Shown: positions 1-7,494 of the stretch, piece after piece
Layout of the letters: each line of letters opens with the position of its first letter
How positions within the stretch are numbered: the stretch's first letter is position 1
Assembly: GCA_937920455.1 (NCBI GenBank)
Contig: CALETX010000272.1
Location: 1 to 19,139, forward strand
DNA from: an uncultured bacterium
GTDB lineage: Bacteria; Verrucomicrobiota; Kiritimatiellia; UBA8416; CALETX01
Direction: 5' to 3'
Length of the DNA: 19,139 nt
Position numbers and translations under genes: made by a program
Notes under the pieces: model-generated
The model's input: only the letters and a program-made list of their open reading frames with translations
What the model was told of the DNA's origin: nothing
The model's database searches: none

Positions 1-62
1 GTCTTTAGGTAGAAAGCAAACTGTGGGTTGAATCTTGACGTTCCCTTGTGAGGCCTTTGCAG

Positions 63-311
63 ATGAGAACAAGAACGTTTCTCTGCGCCGCGACCTGCTG
101 CATGCTTTCGATTCTCCGTTGGGATGTCGTAGCCAAAACAACAGTCGCCACATCCAACGGCACATGGGATGACCCGGCCGTATGGGATAATGGTGTTCCG
201 GACGCAGGCGATGATGCCGGCATAACCAATGGTGTCAGCGTTCTCATCACCAATGCCACTCCGTCGCTTGCGAGCTTCGTCAACTACGGCACAATAGTTT
301 TCACCAACTAG
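63..311 (+). pseudogene. N-terminal fragment of giant glycine-rich secreted protein, ended by in-frame TAG
   Basis: This is the true 5' end of the large gene that continues to 4931 in the same reading frame. ATG at 63 is preferred over the GTG at 48 because GAGG at 50-53 sits 9 nt upstream. The peptide opens with a signal-peptide-like stretch (basic MRTRTF, then a short hydrophobic Cys/Ala/Leu core, possible cleavage after VVA near residue 24). A G8-like head follows, with the pattern TW-DP-W-GVP-GDD. The frame stops at TAG 309-311, but the codons after it (312-461) still encode sequence homologous to the second copy of this head at about 3012-3330. The stop is therefore a point change, not a gene end. 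Whether it is a real nonsense mutation, a base-calling error or a read-through site cannot be told from the sequence. Translated alone, it would be an 82-residue exported stub. Confidence 0.7.
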
Positions 312-2040
312 CAGACGGCGCTTTGCGCGACAAATATCACTATTGCAGGCGGCACCGTCACTCATGTCCGCTGCTACAGCCCTGACCAAACTCCCACTTT
401 CTCGAACCGCGTTTATTTCATCTGCTCCAACTTCACACTGTCCGCCGCCGCTGCGATCAATGTGGACGAAAAAGGCTACACTCCTGGCGGACCGGGAACT
501 CCTTCCTCAGGCTCCAGGGCCGGAGGCAGCTATGGTGGATTAGGCGGCAGGGGCGGTTCAGGAACTTATGATACGCCTTCCACTCCATTCCAGCCAGGCA
601 GCGCGGGCCAGGGTCAAAGCGCTCCCTACACCGGCACAGGCCACGGCGGCGGCGGCGTTCGGATCGAGGCAACCGGCCGAGTCACAGTTGACGGAATTAT
701 TACGGCAAACGGCCGCAACCCGAATGGCGGAGACCAGGGAGGAGGCTCTGGCGGCGGCATATATATTGTGTGCGACACGTTCGCCGGATCCGGAGTAGTC
801 CGCGCAAATGGGGCTTCGGTCCAGCACGAGGGCGCCGAGGGCGTCAACGCTCCGGACGCTGGCGGCGGGGGCCGCATCGCGGTCATCTACAATGTGACGA
901 ATCAACAGGCCGTGTCTCCCAAACCGACAGTTTCCTTCTCCGCGCGCAACGGTCTCCCGACACAGACCTATCTTCCCAACGCCGGCACTTTAGGCACGCT
1001 TTACTTTCCTGACGACCAGCTTCTGCCCGAATCCATGGATACTTCCTTCAATGGCGTCATATACGGGTTCAAGTATTGGACAGCCGCGAACGTAATGGCA
1101 GACGGCGCATTGTTGCAGTTCGGCACAAACGACTTTGAACTCGACGTTTCCAACACTGCCCTGTTCAGACTGCCTCCAAATTATGCCTACCGGCCGACGG
1201 TGAATCTGAGCCGTCTTACAGCAGGTGGCGATGTAGTTGTCGGCAACACAGTCATGGCGCTTTCAAACAACTCCCCCACCTTCCTCTGCGGCGGCAATGT
1301 CTTCATGGAGTCAAACACAATCCTCACTGTATGGTCTTCACCTACAAATGGAACCTCGCTGGATTATGGGGCGTTAGTGGCCGTGACCGGCAGCATCGTT
1401 CTGGCATCTAACGCCTGGATCTATCCGCGAATTGTCACCAATGATGGCGGTGCTCCTCTCTTCCTCGCCAGAAATGTGTTCGTGACCAACTGGGCGGGCT
1501 TCCACGCGACCACTAACGGCTTCTGGCCTTCCGGACCCGGCACACCATCATCAGGTTCAAGAGGAGGAGGTGGCCATGGCGGGCAAGGAGGGACAGGATA
1601 CGGTCCTGGTGGGCCCACCTATGGTTCGGCAGATTCACCCATACTTCCGGGCAGTCCGGGTCAGGCGCAAAGCCAGTCTTACGGCGGCGGACAAGGCGGC
1701 GGGGTAATCCGAATTCAGGCGGAGCGCACGATTCGCATTGACGGGGCGCTTGAAGCTGACGGCCGAACTGGCGGATTCGACAGCGGCGGTGGTTCTGGAG
1801 GCTCAATATTTCTGAGTTGCCGCTGGCTTGAAGGCTCGACGTCTGGCGTCATCAGTGCGCGTGGAGGCAATGCCAGCCAGACCGTAAATGCGGGCGACGG
1901 CGGAGGAGGCCGGATTGCAGTTGCGTATGGCATAAGCACAAACGGCTGGCGAGGATCTCTCGATACAAATTCTGTGATGCCTGGCACAAATCGGCCTGCC
2001 TCAGGAGCGCAATACGGAACCCTTGTATGGCGCACATTTT
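141..2040 (+). repeat. First half (copy A) of an internal gene duplication
   Basis: Copy A runs in order: G8-like head, Gly-rich module 1, a linker beginning near LGTLYFPDDQLLPES and passing through NGVIY, RPTVNLS and WIYP, Gly-rich module 2, and a closing YGTLVW. The same order and landmarks recur in copy B at 3012-4899. Similarity is clear in protein but only patchy in DNA, so the duplication is old. Confidence 0.75.
309..311 (+). other. In-frame TAG replacing an expected TGG (Trp) codon
   Basis: The codons around the stop read AAC TAG CAG in the first half of the protein. The aligned site of the second half (around 3177-3185) reads AAC TGG AAC. The flanking residues align (VFTN-stop-QTALC against TFSN-W-NARLC), so one G-to-A change explains the stop. 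TAG also ends the fucosidase (6439), the ketosynthase (14846), the beta-class methyltransferase and the DUF3800 gene. It is therefore a normal stop codon in this genome and general reassignment is unlikely. Confidence 0.85.
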
Positions 2041-4931
2041 CCACCGGCCCTCTAGTTGATAACTTGCCCGCTTCGAATGTCTCGTATGTAAGCGCAATTC
2101 TTGCCGGACTTCTTGTGTCAACAGGCAGTGAGCCGCCCACAACAGTCGCTGTGTATTGGGACACTGAAGATCGTGGAACAACTGCGCAACTGTGGGCACA
2201 TACCAATGTCTTTAGCGGTCCGTTTACGGACGGACAGCTATTGACAAACGAAGTAACCGGTTTGAGTGACGGACAGAGTTATGCGTATCGCTTTTACGCT
2301 GCCAACGTCTTTGGGGATTACTGGGCTTCTCCGGCTGCAGTTTTTTCCACTTTGCTAGGGATTCCGACCGTTTCAAACAACGGCGGCGCATCCAACGTTA
2401 CGCTGAGTTCCGCGGATTTATGCGGATCCCTTATTGCCACAGGCACTGCGGCGACCGGCGTCGAAGTGTTGTGGGGGCCGACGGATGGCGAGACAAATAG
2501 GGAGGCTTGGGCGTTTACCAATGTATTCGCCGGCTCGCAAACGCCGGGATTTCTGGTCACCAATATCGCCCTACCCGCCTCAAATACTTTCTATTACTAC
2601 ACCTACCACGCAACAAATTCACGCGGTGAAAGCTGGGCCGCGCCTTCTGAGCTTTTTATGGCAGGAGAAATCTGGCTGGAAACCTCCACGGCAAACGCCT
2701 TCGAGGCGGGACAGGTTGCAGGCACAATCACGGTATGCAGAGTCAGTTCCGCCACAAATTTTGCGATCCCCATTCGCCTCTCGATAGGTGGAACGGCGGA
2801 GTTGGGAACGGACTACCTTCTCGACCCGTCCGCAACAAATCTTACTCTTCAAGCAGGTGTGTCCCGTTTGCCTATCAGCGTCATCCCAGTATGGGACAGC
2901 ACCAACGAACCGACAGAGTCGGTTGATCTCACACTGCTGCCCGGTCCATATTTTGCGGGTGTGTCAAATTCTGCCACGGTGAATATCATAAACGATGCCA
3001 TCGTGCCGGGTTTCAATATGAGCGTCGCTAACGGCAGTTGGGATACTCCGTCGGCATGGAGCCTGGGACGTCGGCCTGTTGCTGGAGATGTGGCTGTTGT
3101 CACGAACGCAATACTTCTGACGAACGCCACCGAACAGCTTGTCGCATTCACCAACTGGGGTGTGCTGACCTTCAGCAACTGGAACGCCAGGCTTTGTGCC
3201 GACACGGTTGTTCTCGCCGCCGGAACTCTTACGCATGCGTCATGCTATGGAACGAACCAGACGCCTCTTGTCTCCAACCGGGTCCACATCGTATGCAGGG
3301 ACCTGACGATCGAATCAAACGCGGCTATCAATGTTGACGAACGCGGTTACTATCCTTTCGGGCCTGGGACACGGGAGGGCAACATGTACTCGCGTTACGG
3401 CGGAAGTTACGGTGGTCTAGGCGGTAAAATCAGCGCTTCTGCTTACGGCTCGGCCGAAACGCCGACAGATGCCGGAAGCTGCGGAGGCTGGCAGAGCGGG
3501 CCGGGGTACGGCGGCAAACCGGGCGGCTCTGTACAGATACTCGCGTCAGGCAGCGTAATTATCAATGGTTTGATTTCCGCTAACGGAAAGAAAGGCGGCT
3601 TTGACAGCGGAGGCGGCTCTGGCGGAGGCGTTTACATAGCATGCGACACGATTGGCGGCAATGGAACGATCCGCGCCAATGGCGGCCCAGCGGACAACTC
3701 CAGCGGCGGCGGAGGTGGAGGTGGAAGAATAGCTGTTCACTATAACTCCGCGCATCAAGGCGGCGTAAACCCACCGGCAGCCCTCACTCTTTCGGCGTCT
3801 GGCGGCTCACCCGAACTGACCTATTACGGTAACCTTGGGTCAATATATGTGACGGACACTCAGCTATTGCCGGAATCTTTTTCAACGAACTGGAACGGCG
3901 TGATCTGGAACATTCCCTCATATTCTCCAGTGAATCTTGTTTGCAGTGGGTTGATACAATTTGCCGTGGCGGCTGCTGATCTGGTGGTCAGCAATAATGT
4001 GAGCTTTATCACGCCCACTCAGTACGTCATAAGACCAGCCATCACCCTGAGCAATCTTTCAGCCGGCGGCTCAGTGACACTTGACCATCAAATGCTCGTG
4101 TTAACAAACAGGCCCTGCCTTTTCTGCGAAAGCACCCTGCTTCTTACGAACGGGGCCACCGTGTACATTTACGCTGCCCCTTCGAACACTTTGGCGCTTA
4201 CTGGAGCGCTTGTAGTTGCGAATGGATCTCTGATCGTGTCATCGAACTGCTGGATTTACCCGTCTTCAGATCCCACAAACGGAGCTTCGGTGGTTTTTCG
4301 TGTAGGAAACATGACCGTTAACGCAGGTGGCGGGATAAACGCCAATCAGGCCGGCTATTCCGCGCGCTACAACGCCCCTGGCAACGGACCGGGTGCGGGA
4401 ACCGCAGGTGGAACCGGAGGCGGTTACGGAGGCAATGGAGGCCGTGTCGGCGCCGGGGCTGGCGGATATGCGTATGGTTCATCCAACGCTCCGGCCGAGC
4501 CCGGCAGCGCAGGCCACAGCCAGAATAACAGCACAAGCGGCCGCGCCGGCGGTTCGATTCAGATTACAGCCTCTGGAACGGTCAAGGTCGAGGGATCCCT
4601 CCTTGCCAATGGCGGCAACGCTCCACCCTTTTGCGGAGCAGGTTCGGGCGGGAGCATCTACATGACATGCCGTAAGTTTATCGGCGCGTCTTCCGGAATG
4701 ATTCAGGCCAATGGAGGTACGGTGGCAAACTCCAACTACTGGGGTTGCGGGGGCGGCGGCGGACGCATAGCTATCTGGCGTTCCAGAGACGTGAACGGCC
4801 AGGGCGTCGTCACTGCTGAAGCCAAAGGCGGGACAGGATCAAACGGCAGCGGTCCGGACTATAACGGCGAAGACGGCACCATTGTCTGGGGATGGCTCCA
4901 GGAAAAAGGAACGCTCTTTACCGTACGTTAA
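462..4931 (+). CDS. Giant glycine-rich multidomain secreted protein (G8-like heads, Gly-rich modules, 2 Fn3-like, Calx-beta), main body
   Basis: The open stretch has 1489 codons from a GTG at 462, but that GTG is almost certainly not a start. It has no ribosome-binding site, no signal peptide follows, and the same position in the second half is an internal Val (AINVDE). Open frame really resumes at 312, after the TAG. Domain order by position: Gly-rich module 1 (456-893), beta-rich linker, Gly-rich module 2 (1500-1932), two Fn3-like domains (about 2044-2358 and 2359-2660, the first with GLSDGQSYAYRFYAAN), a Calx-beta-like domain (about 2666-3000, with GTDYLL and NIIND), a second G8-like head (from 3012), module 3 (3327-3746), linker, module 4 (4330-4784). 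Each Gly module runs from GG-YGG through GGSGGxIY and ANGG to GGGGRIA. It is probably a surface or secreted beta-helical adhesin or matrix protein. No C-terminal anchor such as PEP-CTERM, LPXTG or an autotransporter barrel is visible. Ligand and function are unknown. Confidence 0.8.
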   Translation: MDEKGYTPGGPGTPSSGSRAGGSYGGLGGRGGSGTYDTPSTPFQPGSAGQGQSAPYTGTGHGGGGVRIEATGRVTVDGIITANGRNPNGGDQGGGSGGGIYIVCDTFAGSGVVRANGASVQHEGAEGVNAPDAGGGGRIAVIYNVTNQQAVSPKPTVSFSARNGLPTQTYLPNAGTLGTLYFPDDQLLPESMDTSFNGVIYGFKYWTAANVMADGALLQFGTNDFELDVSNTALFRLPPNYAYRPTVNLSRLTAGGDVVVGNTVMALSNNSPTFLCGGNVFMESNTILTVWSSPTNGTSLDYGALVAVTGSIVLASNAWIYPRIVTNDGGAPLFLARNVFVTNWAGFHATTNGFWPSGPGTPSSGSRGGGGHGGQGGTGYGPGGPTYGSADSPILPGSPGQAQSQSYGGGQGGGVIRIQAERTIRIDGALEADGRTGGFDSGGGSGGSIFLSCRWLEGSTSGVISARGGNASQTVNAGDGGGGRIAVAYGISTNGWRGSLDTNSVMPGTNRPASGAQYGTLVWRTFSTGPLVDNLPASNVSYVSAILAGLLVSTGSEPPTTVAVYWDTEDRGTTAQLWAHTNVFSGPFTDGQLLTNEVTGLSDGQSYAYRFYAANVFGDYWASPAAVFSTLLGIPTVSNNGGASNVTLSSADLCGSLIATGTAATGVEVLWGPTDGETNREAWAFTNVFAGSQTPGFLVTNIALPASNTFYYYTYHATNSRGESWAAPSELFMAGEIWLETSTANAFEAGQVAGTITVCRVSSATNFAIPIRLSIGGTAELGTDYLLDPSATNLTLQAGVSRLPISVIPVWDSTNEPTESVDLTLLPGPYFAGVSNSATVNIINDAIVPGFNMSVANGSWDTPSAWSLGRRPVAGDVAVVTNAILLTNATEQLVAFTNWGVLTFSNWNARLCADTVVLAAGTLTHASCYGTNQTPLVSNRVHIVCRDLTIESNAAINVDERGYYPFGPGTREGNMYSRYGGSYGGLGGKISASAYGSAETPTDAGSCGGWQSGPGYGGKPGGSVQILASGSVIINGLISANGKKGGFDSGGGSGGGVYIACDTIGGNGTIRANGGPADNSSGGGGGGGRIAVHYNSAHQGGVNPPAALTLSASGGSPELTYYGNLGSIYVTDTQLLPESFSTNWNGVIWNIPSYSPVNLVCSGLIQFAVAAADLVVSNNVSFITPTQYVIRPAITLSNLSAGGSVTLDHQMLVLTNRPCLFCESTLLLTNGATVYIYAAPSNTLALTGALVVANGSLIVSSNCWIYPSSDPTNGASVVFRVGNMTVNAGGGINANQAGYSARYNAPGNGPGAGTAGGTGGGYGGNGGRVGAGAGGYAYGSSNAPAEPGSAGHSQNNSTSGRAGGSIQITASGTVKVEGSLLANGGNAPPFCGAGSGGSIYMTCRKFIGASSGMIQANGGTVANSNYWGCGGGGGRIAIWRSRDVNGQGVVTAEAKGGTGSNGSGPDYNGEDGTIVWGWLQEKGTLFTVR
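3012..4899 (+). repeat. Second half (copy B) of the internal gene duplication
   Basis: Landmarks match copy A one for one: ANGSWDTPSAW for the head, AINVDERGYYPFGPGT for the start of Gly module 3, LGSIYVTDTQLLPES opening the linker, NGVIW, RPAITLS, WIYP, Gly module 4, and DGTIVW at the end. Copy B has no interrupting stop and so serves as the template for reading copy A. Confidence 0.75.
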
Positions 4932-4937
4932 CGCCCG

Positions 4938-4964
4938 GTTTGCATTTTTCAAAAAAACGCAAAC
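4938..4964 (+). terminator. Stem-loop terminator after the glycine-rich gene
   Basis: The inverted repeat GTTTGC (4938-4943) and GCAAAC (4959-4964) is extended inward by TTTTT pairing with AAAAA, across one A/C mismatch and a CAA loop. It begins 7 nt after the TAA at 4929-4931. The T-run that follows is short (TTT then CCC), so strength is uncertain, but position and shape suit a terminator. Confidence 0.6.
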
Positions 4965-5066
4965 TTTCCCATTACATGCGCGCTCGCCGAACGCAAGCAG
5001 GCCAGTTCCTGTCAGCTGTTTTCTTTCAAGACAAGAACGCTCTCGCATTTAGGCACGCTAATTGTC

Positions 5067-5101
5067 TTGCCACTTTTTGGTTCCCATCTAGCATGAGCTA
5101 G
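5067..5101 (+). promoter_or_regulatory. Possible promoter and inverted repeat upstream of the fucosidase
   Basis: The 215-nt spacer before the fucosidase (4932-5146) has no gene. TTGCCA at 5067-5072 and TAGCAT at 5089-5094 lie 16 nt apart and resemble -35/-10 boxes. The inverted repeat CTAGC-ATGA-GCTAG at 5088-5101 overlaps the putative -10 and could be an operator. Promoter consensus for this lineage is unknown, so this is weak. Confidence 0.25.
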
Positions 5102-5146
5102 TGTCTTTCTTCGGTGGATTATAGACTTAGAAACAGGGGGAATAAA

Positions 5147-6439
5147 ATGCCTGGAAGAGCATCAAGAGCAAAACAGCAGTGGCCAAAAGGGGATTCGAGC
5201 TGGTTCGTTCATGATCGTTTCGGCATGTTTATCCACTGGGGAACGTATGCGCTGGCTGCGCGTCATGAGTGGGTCAAGCACAACGAGCGAATCAAGGACG
5301 AGGATTACATGAAGTATTTTCGCCATTTCAACCCCGACCTGTACGATCCAAAGGAATGGGCCATAATCGCGAAAAATGCGGGGATGAAATACTTTGTCAT
5401 TACCACAAAGCATCACGAGGGATTCTGCCTGTGGGATTCCAAATACACGGATTACAAGGCGACCAACACGCCTTACGGGAGGGATCTCATCCGCCCCATG
5501 GTCGAGGCGTTTCGGTCCGAAGGTTTGCGGGTGGGTTTTTACTACTCGCTGATAGACTGGCATCATCCGGAGTTCCCGATTGATCGCATCCATCCCCAGC
5601 GGGATGACAAGGAGTTCAGGAAGAACGAAAAACACCGCGATGTGCGCAAATATGCAGAGTATCTGCACAACCAGATCGAAGAGCTGCTCACCCTTTATCA
5701 CCCCGACATTCTCTGGTGCGACTTCTCCTACCCGGGGCCGGATGGCAAAGGCAAAGACGACTGGCAGTCCGAAAAGCTTGTAAGACTGATCCGCCGAATT
5801 TGTCCTGACATCCTGCTCGACAACAGGCTTGACCTGCCTGGCTCGGAAGATTTCGTGACACCAGAACAATATCAGCCGGCTCAATGGCCGACCGATGATA
5901 AGGGCAATAGGTTGATATGGGAGGCGTGTCAGACATTCTCCGGTTCCTGGGGCTATCATCGTGACGAGATGACTTGGAAGAGCGTGAAGCAGCTTCTCTG
6001 GATGCTGGTGGACACGGTGAGCAAAGGCGGCAACCTGCTGCTGAATGTGGGGCCAACAGCGCGCGGAGAGTTTGACTATAGAGCCCGCGAGCGATTGGAA
6101 GGAATCGCGAAGTGGATGAAATATCATAGCAGGGCCATTTACGGATGCACAGCCAGTAGCTACACTCCGCCTCCGGATTGCCGTTACACCCAGAACGGCA
6201 AGCGATTATATCTTCACTTTATGGAGTGGCCCTTCGGCGGCACTCACCTTCCCGGCCTTGGCGGGAGACTTGAATATGCCCAGTTCCTTCACGATGGCAG
6301 CGAAGTGACATTCAAGGACAACGACACTGGCCCATGGGGCCAGAGCCATGGACTTCCACCGAAAGGAAGTGTATCGCTCCATCTGCCTGTTGTGAAACCG
6401 AACGTTGAAATTCCCGTTGTGGAGCTCTTCCTCAAGTAG
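5147..6439 (+). CDS. GH29 alpha-L-fucosidase
   Basis: This 430-residue glycoside hydrolase family 29 enzyme is predicted to release terminal alpha-L-fucose by a retaining mechanism. GH29 hallmarks are present: RFGMFIHWG (24-32), TTKHHEGF (87-93), GFYYSLIDW (130-138), and the nucleophile motif DILWCDFSY with Asp192. IWEACQTFSGSWGY (257-270) and GGNLLLNVGP (294-303) also match the catalytic (beta/alpha)8 domain. ATG at 5147 is chosen over the GTG at 5114 because AGGGGG lies just upstream at 5135-5140 and the family core begins soon after. No signal peptide is seen, so it is probably cytoplasmic unless exported by another route. It would then act on imported oligosaccharides. Only a short C-terminal extension follows the catalytic domain. 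Family assignment is secure; substrate linkage is unknown. Confidence 0.93.
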   Translation: MPGRASRAKQQWPKGDSSWFVHDRFGMFIHWGTYALAARHEWVKHNERIKDEDYMKYFRHFNPDLYDPKEWAIIAKNAGMKYFVITTKHHEGFCLWDSKYTDYKATNTPYGRDLIRPMVEAFRSEGLRVGFYYSLIDWHHPEFPIDRIHPQRDDKEFRKNEKHRDVRKYAEYLHNQIEELLTLYHPDILWCDFSYPGPDGKGKDDWQSEKLVRLIRRICPDILLDNRLDLPGSEDFVTPEQYQPAQWPTDDKGNRLIWEACQTFSGSWGYHRDEMTWKSVKQLLWMLVDTVSKGGNLLLNVGPTARGEFDYRARERLEGIAKWMKYHSRAIYGCTASSYTPPPDCRYTQNGKRLYLHFMEWPFGGTHLPGLGGRLEYAQFLHDGSEVTFKDNDTGPWGQSHGLPPKGSVSLHLPVVKPNVEIPVVELFLK

Positions 6440-6458
6440 AAGCGAGAGAAGGAACTTT

Positions 6459-6518
6459 ATGGCGCGGCGGCCAGCCTGCTGCCATGCCTGCCTGAATGAT
6501 ACGCGGTGTCATTTTTGA
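6459..6518 (+). CDS. Possible 19-codon Cys-rich upstream ORF overlapping the HAD gene start
   Basis: ATG at 6459 is preceded by GAGAAGGA (6446-6453) at ideal spacing, the best ribosome-binding site between the fucosidase and the HAD gene. The encoded peptide MARRPACCHACLNDTRCHF has four Cys and two His. It ends at TGA 6516-6518, inside the HAD gene, whose own ATG (6496) has no visible ribosome-binding site and lies in another frame. It may be a leader whose translation opens or re-initiates the HAD start. Being so short, it could also be chance. Confidence 0.35.
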   Translation: MARRPACCHACLNDTRCHF

Positions 6519-7299
6519 CCTTGATGGAACGATTTACTGCGGGGCCAAGGAGGTGCCCGGAGCATCCTCTTTCGTGAGGTTTCTGCGTTCCCGTGGAATA
6601 AAATGCCTGTTTGTAACTAACCGCGCGAACCGCGCCCCCGCCGAAGTTGCGGAACACCTGCGCAGCTATGGCGTGGACTGCTCTGAGGGGGAAGTGCTCA
6701 CTTCCGCTCAGGTCGCCGCCCGCTTCCTGAGGCCAGGCCGCGCGTTCTGTATTGGTGAATATGGCCTTGTTTCAGTCCTTTCTTCTGCTGGGTTCGTCAT
6801 CACCGACAAGGCTGCCGATTATGTAGTCGTCAGCTTCGATCGTTCTTTTTCGTACGAGAAGCTTAGAACGGCTGCGCGCCTGATACGCGAGGGAGCGCGA
6901 TTCATTGCAACGAATCTTGATGCGTACATCCCGTTGGAAGATGGCATCTGGCCGGGAGCCGGATCGCTTGCCGCCGCTGTCGAGATTGCGTCGGGCGCAA
7001 GGCCCTTGGTCATGGGCAAGCCCGAGCCGATGATATTCACCATGGCTCTGGAGAAAATGGAGGTTCCGGCCGCCGATGTGATAAACATCGGCGATAACCT
7101 CGCAACCGACATTGCGGCCGGTTTGCGCGCAGGCATTAGAAGCGTTCTCATCCTCACTGGTGTGTCTTCACGTCGTGATATTGATTCCGCTTCTCACAAG
7201 CCCACATGGACTGTTGAAAATTATGACGCGCTTTTGAGAATAGTGTGCGGGGAAAACAAACTGGAGATACCTTCTTCCGGCCGACCCGATATAGGGTGA
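6496..7299 (+). CDS. HAD superfamily hydrolase, subfamily IIA (NagD-like phosphatase)
   Basis: The 267-residue protein is a cytoplasmic haloacid-dehalogenase-fold phosphatase. All four motifs are visible: motif I FDLDGT with nucleophile Asp8 and Asp10, motif II Thr41 in FVTNRANR, motif III Lys175 in MGKPEP, and motif IV GDNLATDIAAG with Asp200 and Asp205. The cap domain between motifs II and III, together with the late GKP and TDI signatures, indicates the IIA (NagD, 4-nitrophenylphosphatase or phosphoglycolate phosphatase) group. The substrate cannot be inferred. The start is fixed by MIRGVIFDLDGT, since the next in-frame ATG upstream (6484) meets a stop after three codons. No ribosome-binding site precedes it, and a short ORF with a strong one overlaps the start. 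Confidence 0.88.
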   Translation: MIRGVIFDLDGTIYCGAKEVPGASSFVRFLRSRGIKCLFVTNRANRAPAEVAEHLRSYGVDCSEGEVLTSAQVAARFLRPGRAFCIGEYGLVSVLSSAGFVITDKAADYVVVSFDRSFSYEKLRTAARLIREGARFIATNLDAYIPLEDGIWPGAGSLAAAVEIASGARPLVMGKPEPMIFTMALEKMEVPAADVINIGDNLATDIAAGLRAGIRSVLILTGVSSRRDIDSASHKPTWTVENYDALLRIVCGENKLEIPSSGRPDIG

Positions 7300-7384
7300 A
7301 GAGCCGTGCCATGCCGATCAATCCGGCAAAGGTTTCTATGAAGCATGACTGGCTTTCCATCGGAAGTGCTTGGCTTTTCACCCT

Positions 7385-7459
7385 ATTTGTGCGCAAATGT
7401 TCCAAGTGGGCTTGCTGCACTGCAAGCCCCGTGTGGGAGCAGGCTTTACTACTGCTTGC
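7385..7459 (+). repeat. Cluster of inverted repeats in the HAD to LptF/G spacer
   Basis: The spacer 7300-7494 carries no convincing gene. It holds ATTTG-TGCG-CAAAT (7385-7398). A perfect 8-bp stem GGGCTTGC (7408-7415) / GCAAGCCC (7422-7429) follows, with a 6-nt loop. AGCAG (7438-7442) / CTGCT (7452-7456) comes last. GCAAGC at 7422-7427 could pair instead with GCTTGC at 7454-7459, so two of the hairpins are mutually exclusive. No T-run follows. It may be a REP-like intergenic repeat or an attenuator-like leader of the permease gene. Confidence 0.45.
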
Positions 7460-7494
7460 CGCGCAATAAGGGCTGAGCGACCGCTGAACAGATT

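Noticed and set aside
462..464. GTG as an independent start for the giant protein
   Set aside because: It has no RBS or signal peptide after it, and the aligned codon in the second half is an internal Val. Homology extends upstream to 312 and beyond the TAG.
5162..6127. Long minus-strand open frame (321 codons) antisense to the fucosidase gene
   Set aside because: It is a mirror of a well-supported GH29 gene, with no family motif and composition typical of antisense frames.
7245..7469. Possible 74-residue plus-strand gene between the HAD and LptF/G genes
   Set aside because: It starts inside the HAD gene, has no RBS and runs through the inverted-repeat cluster, so it is more likely chance.
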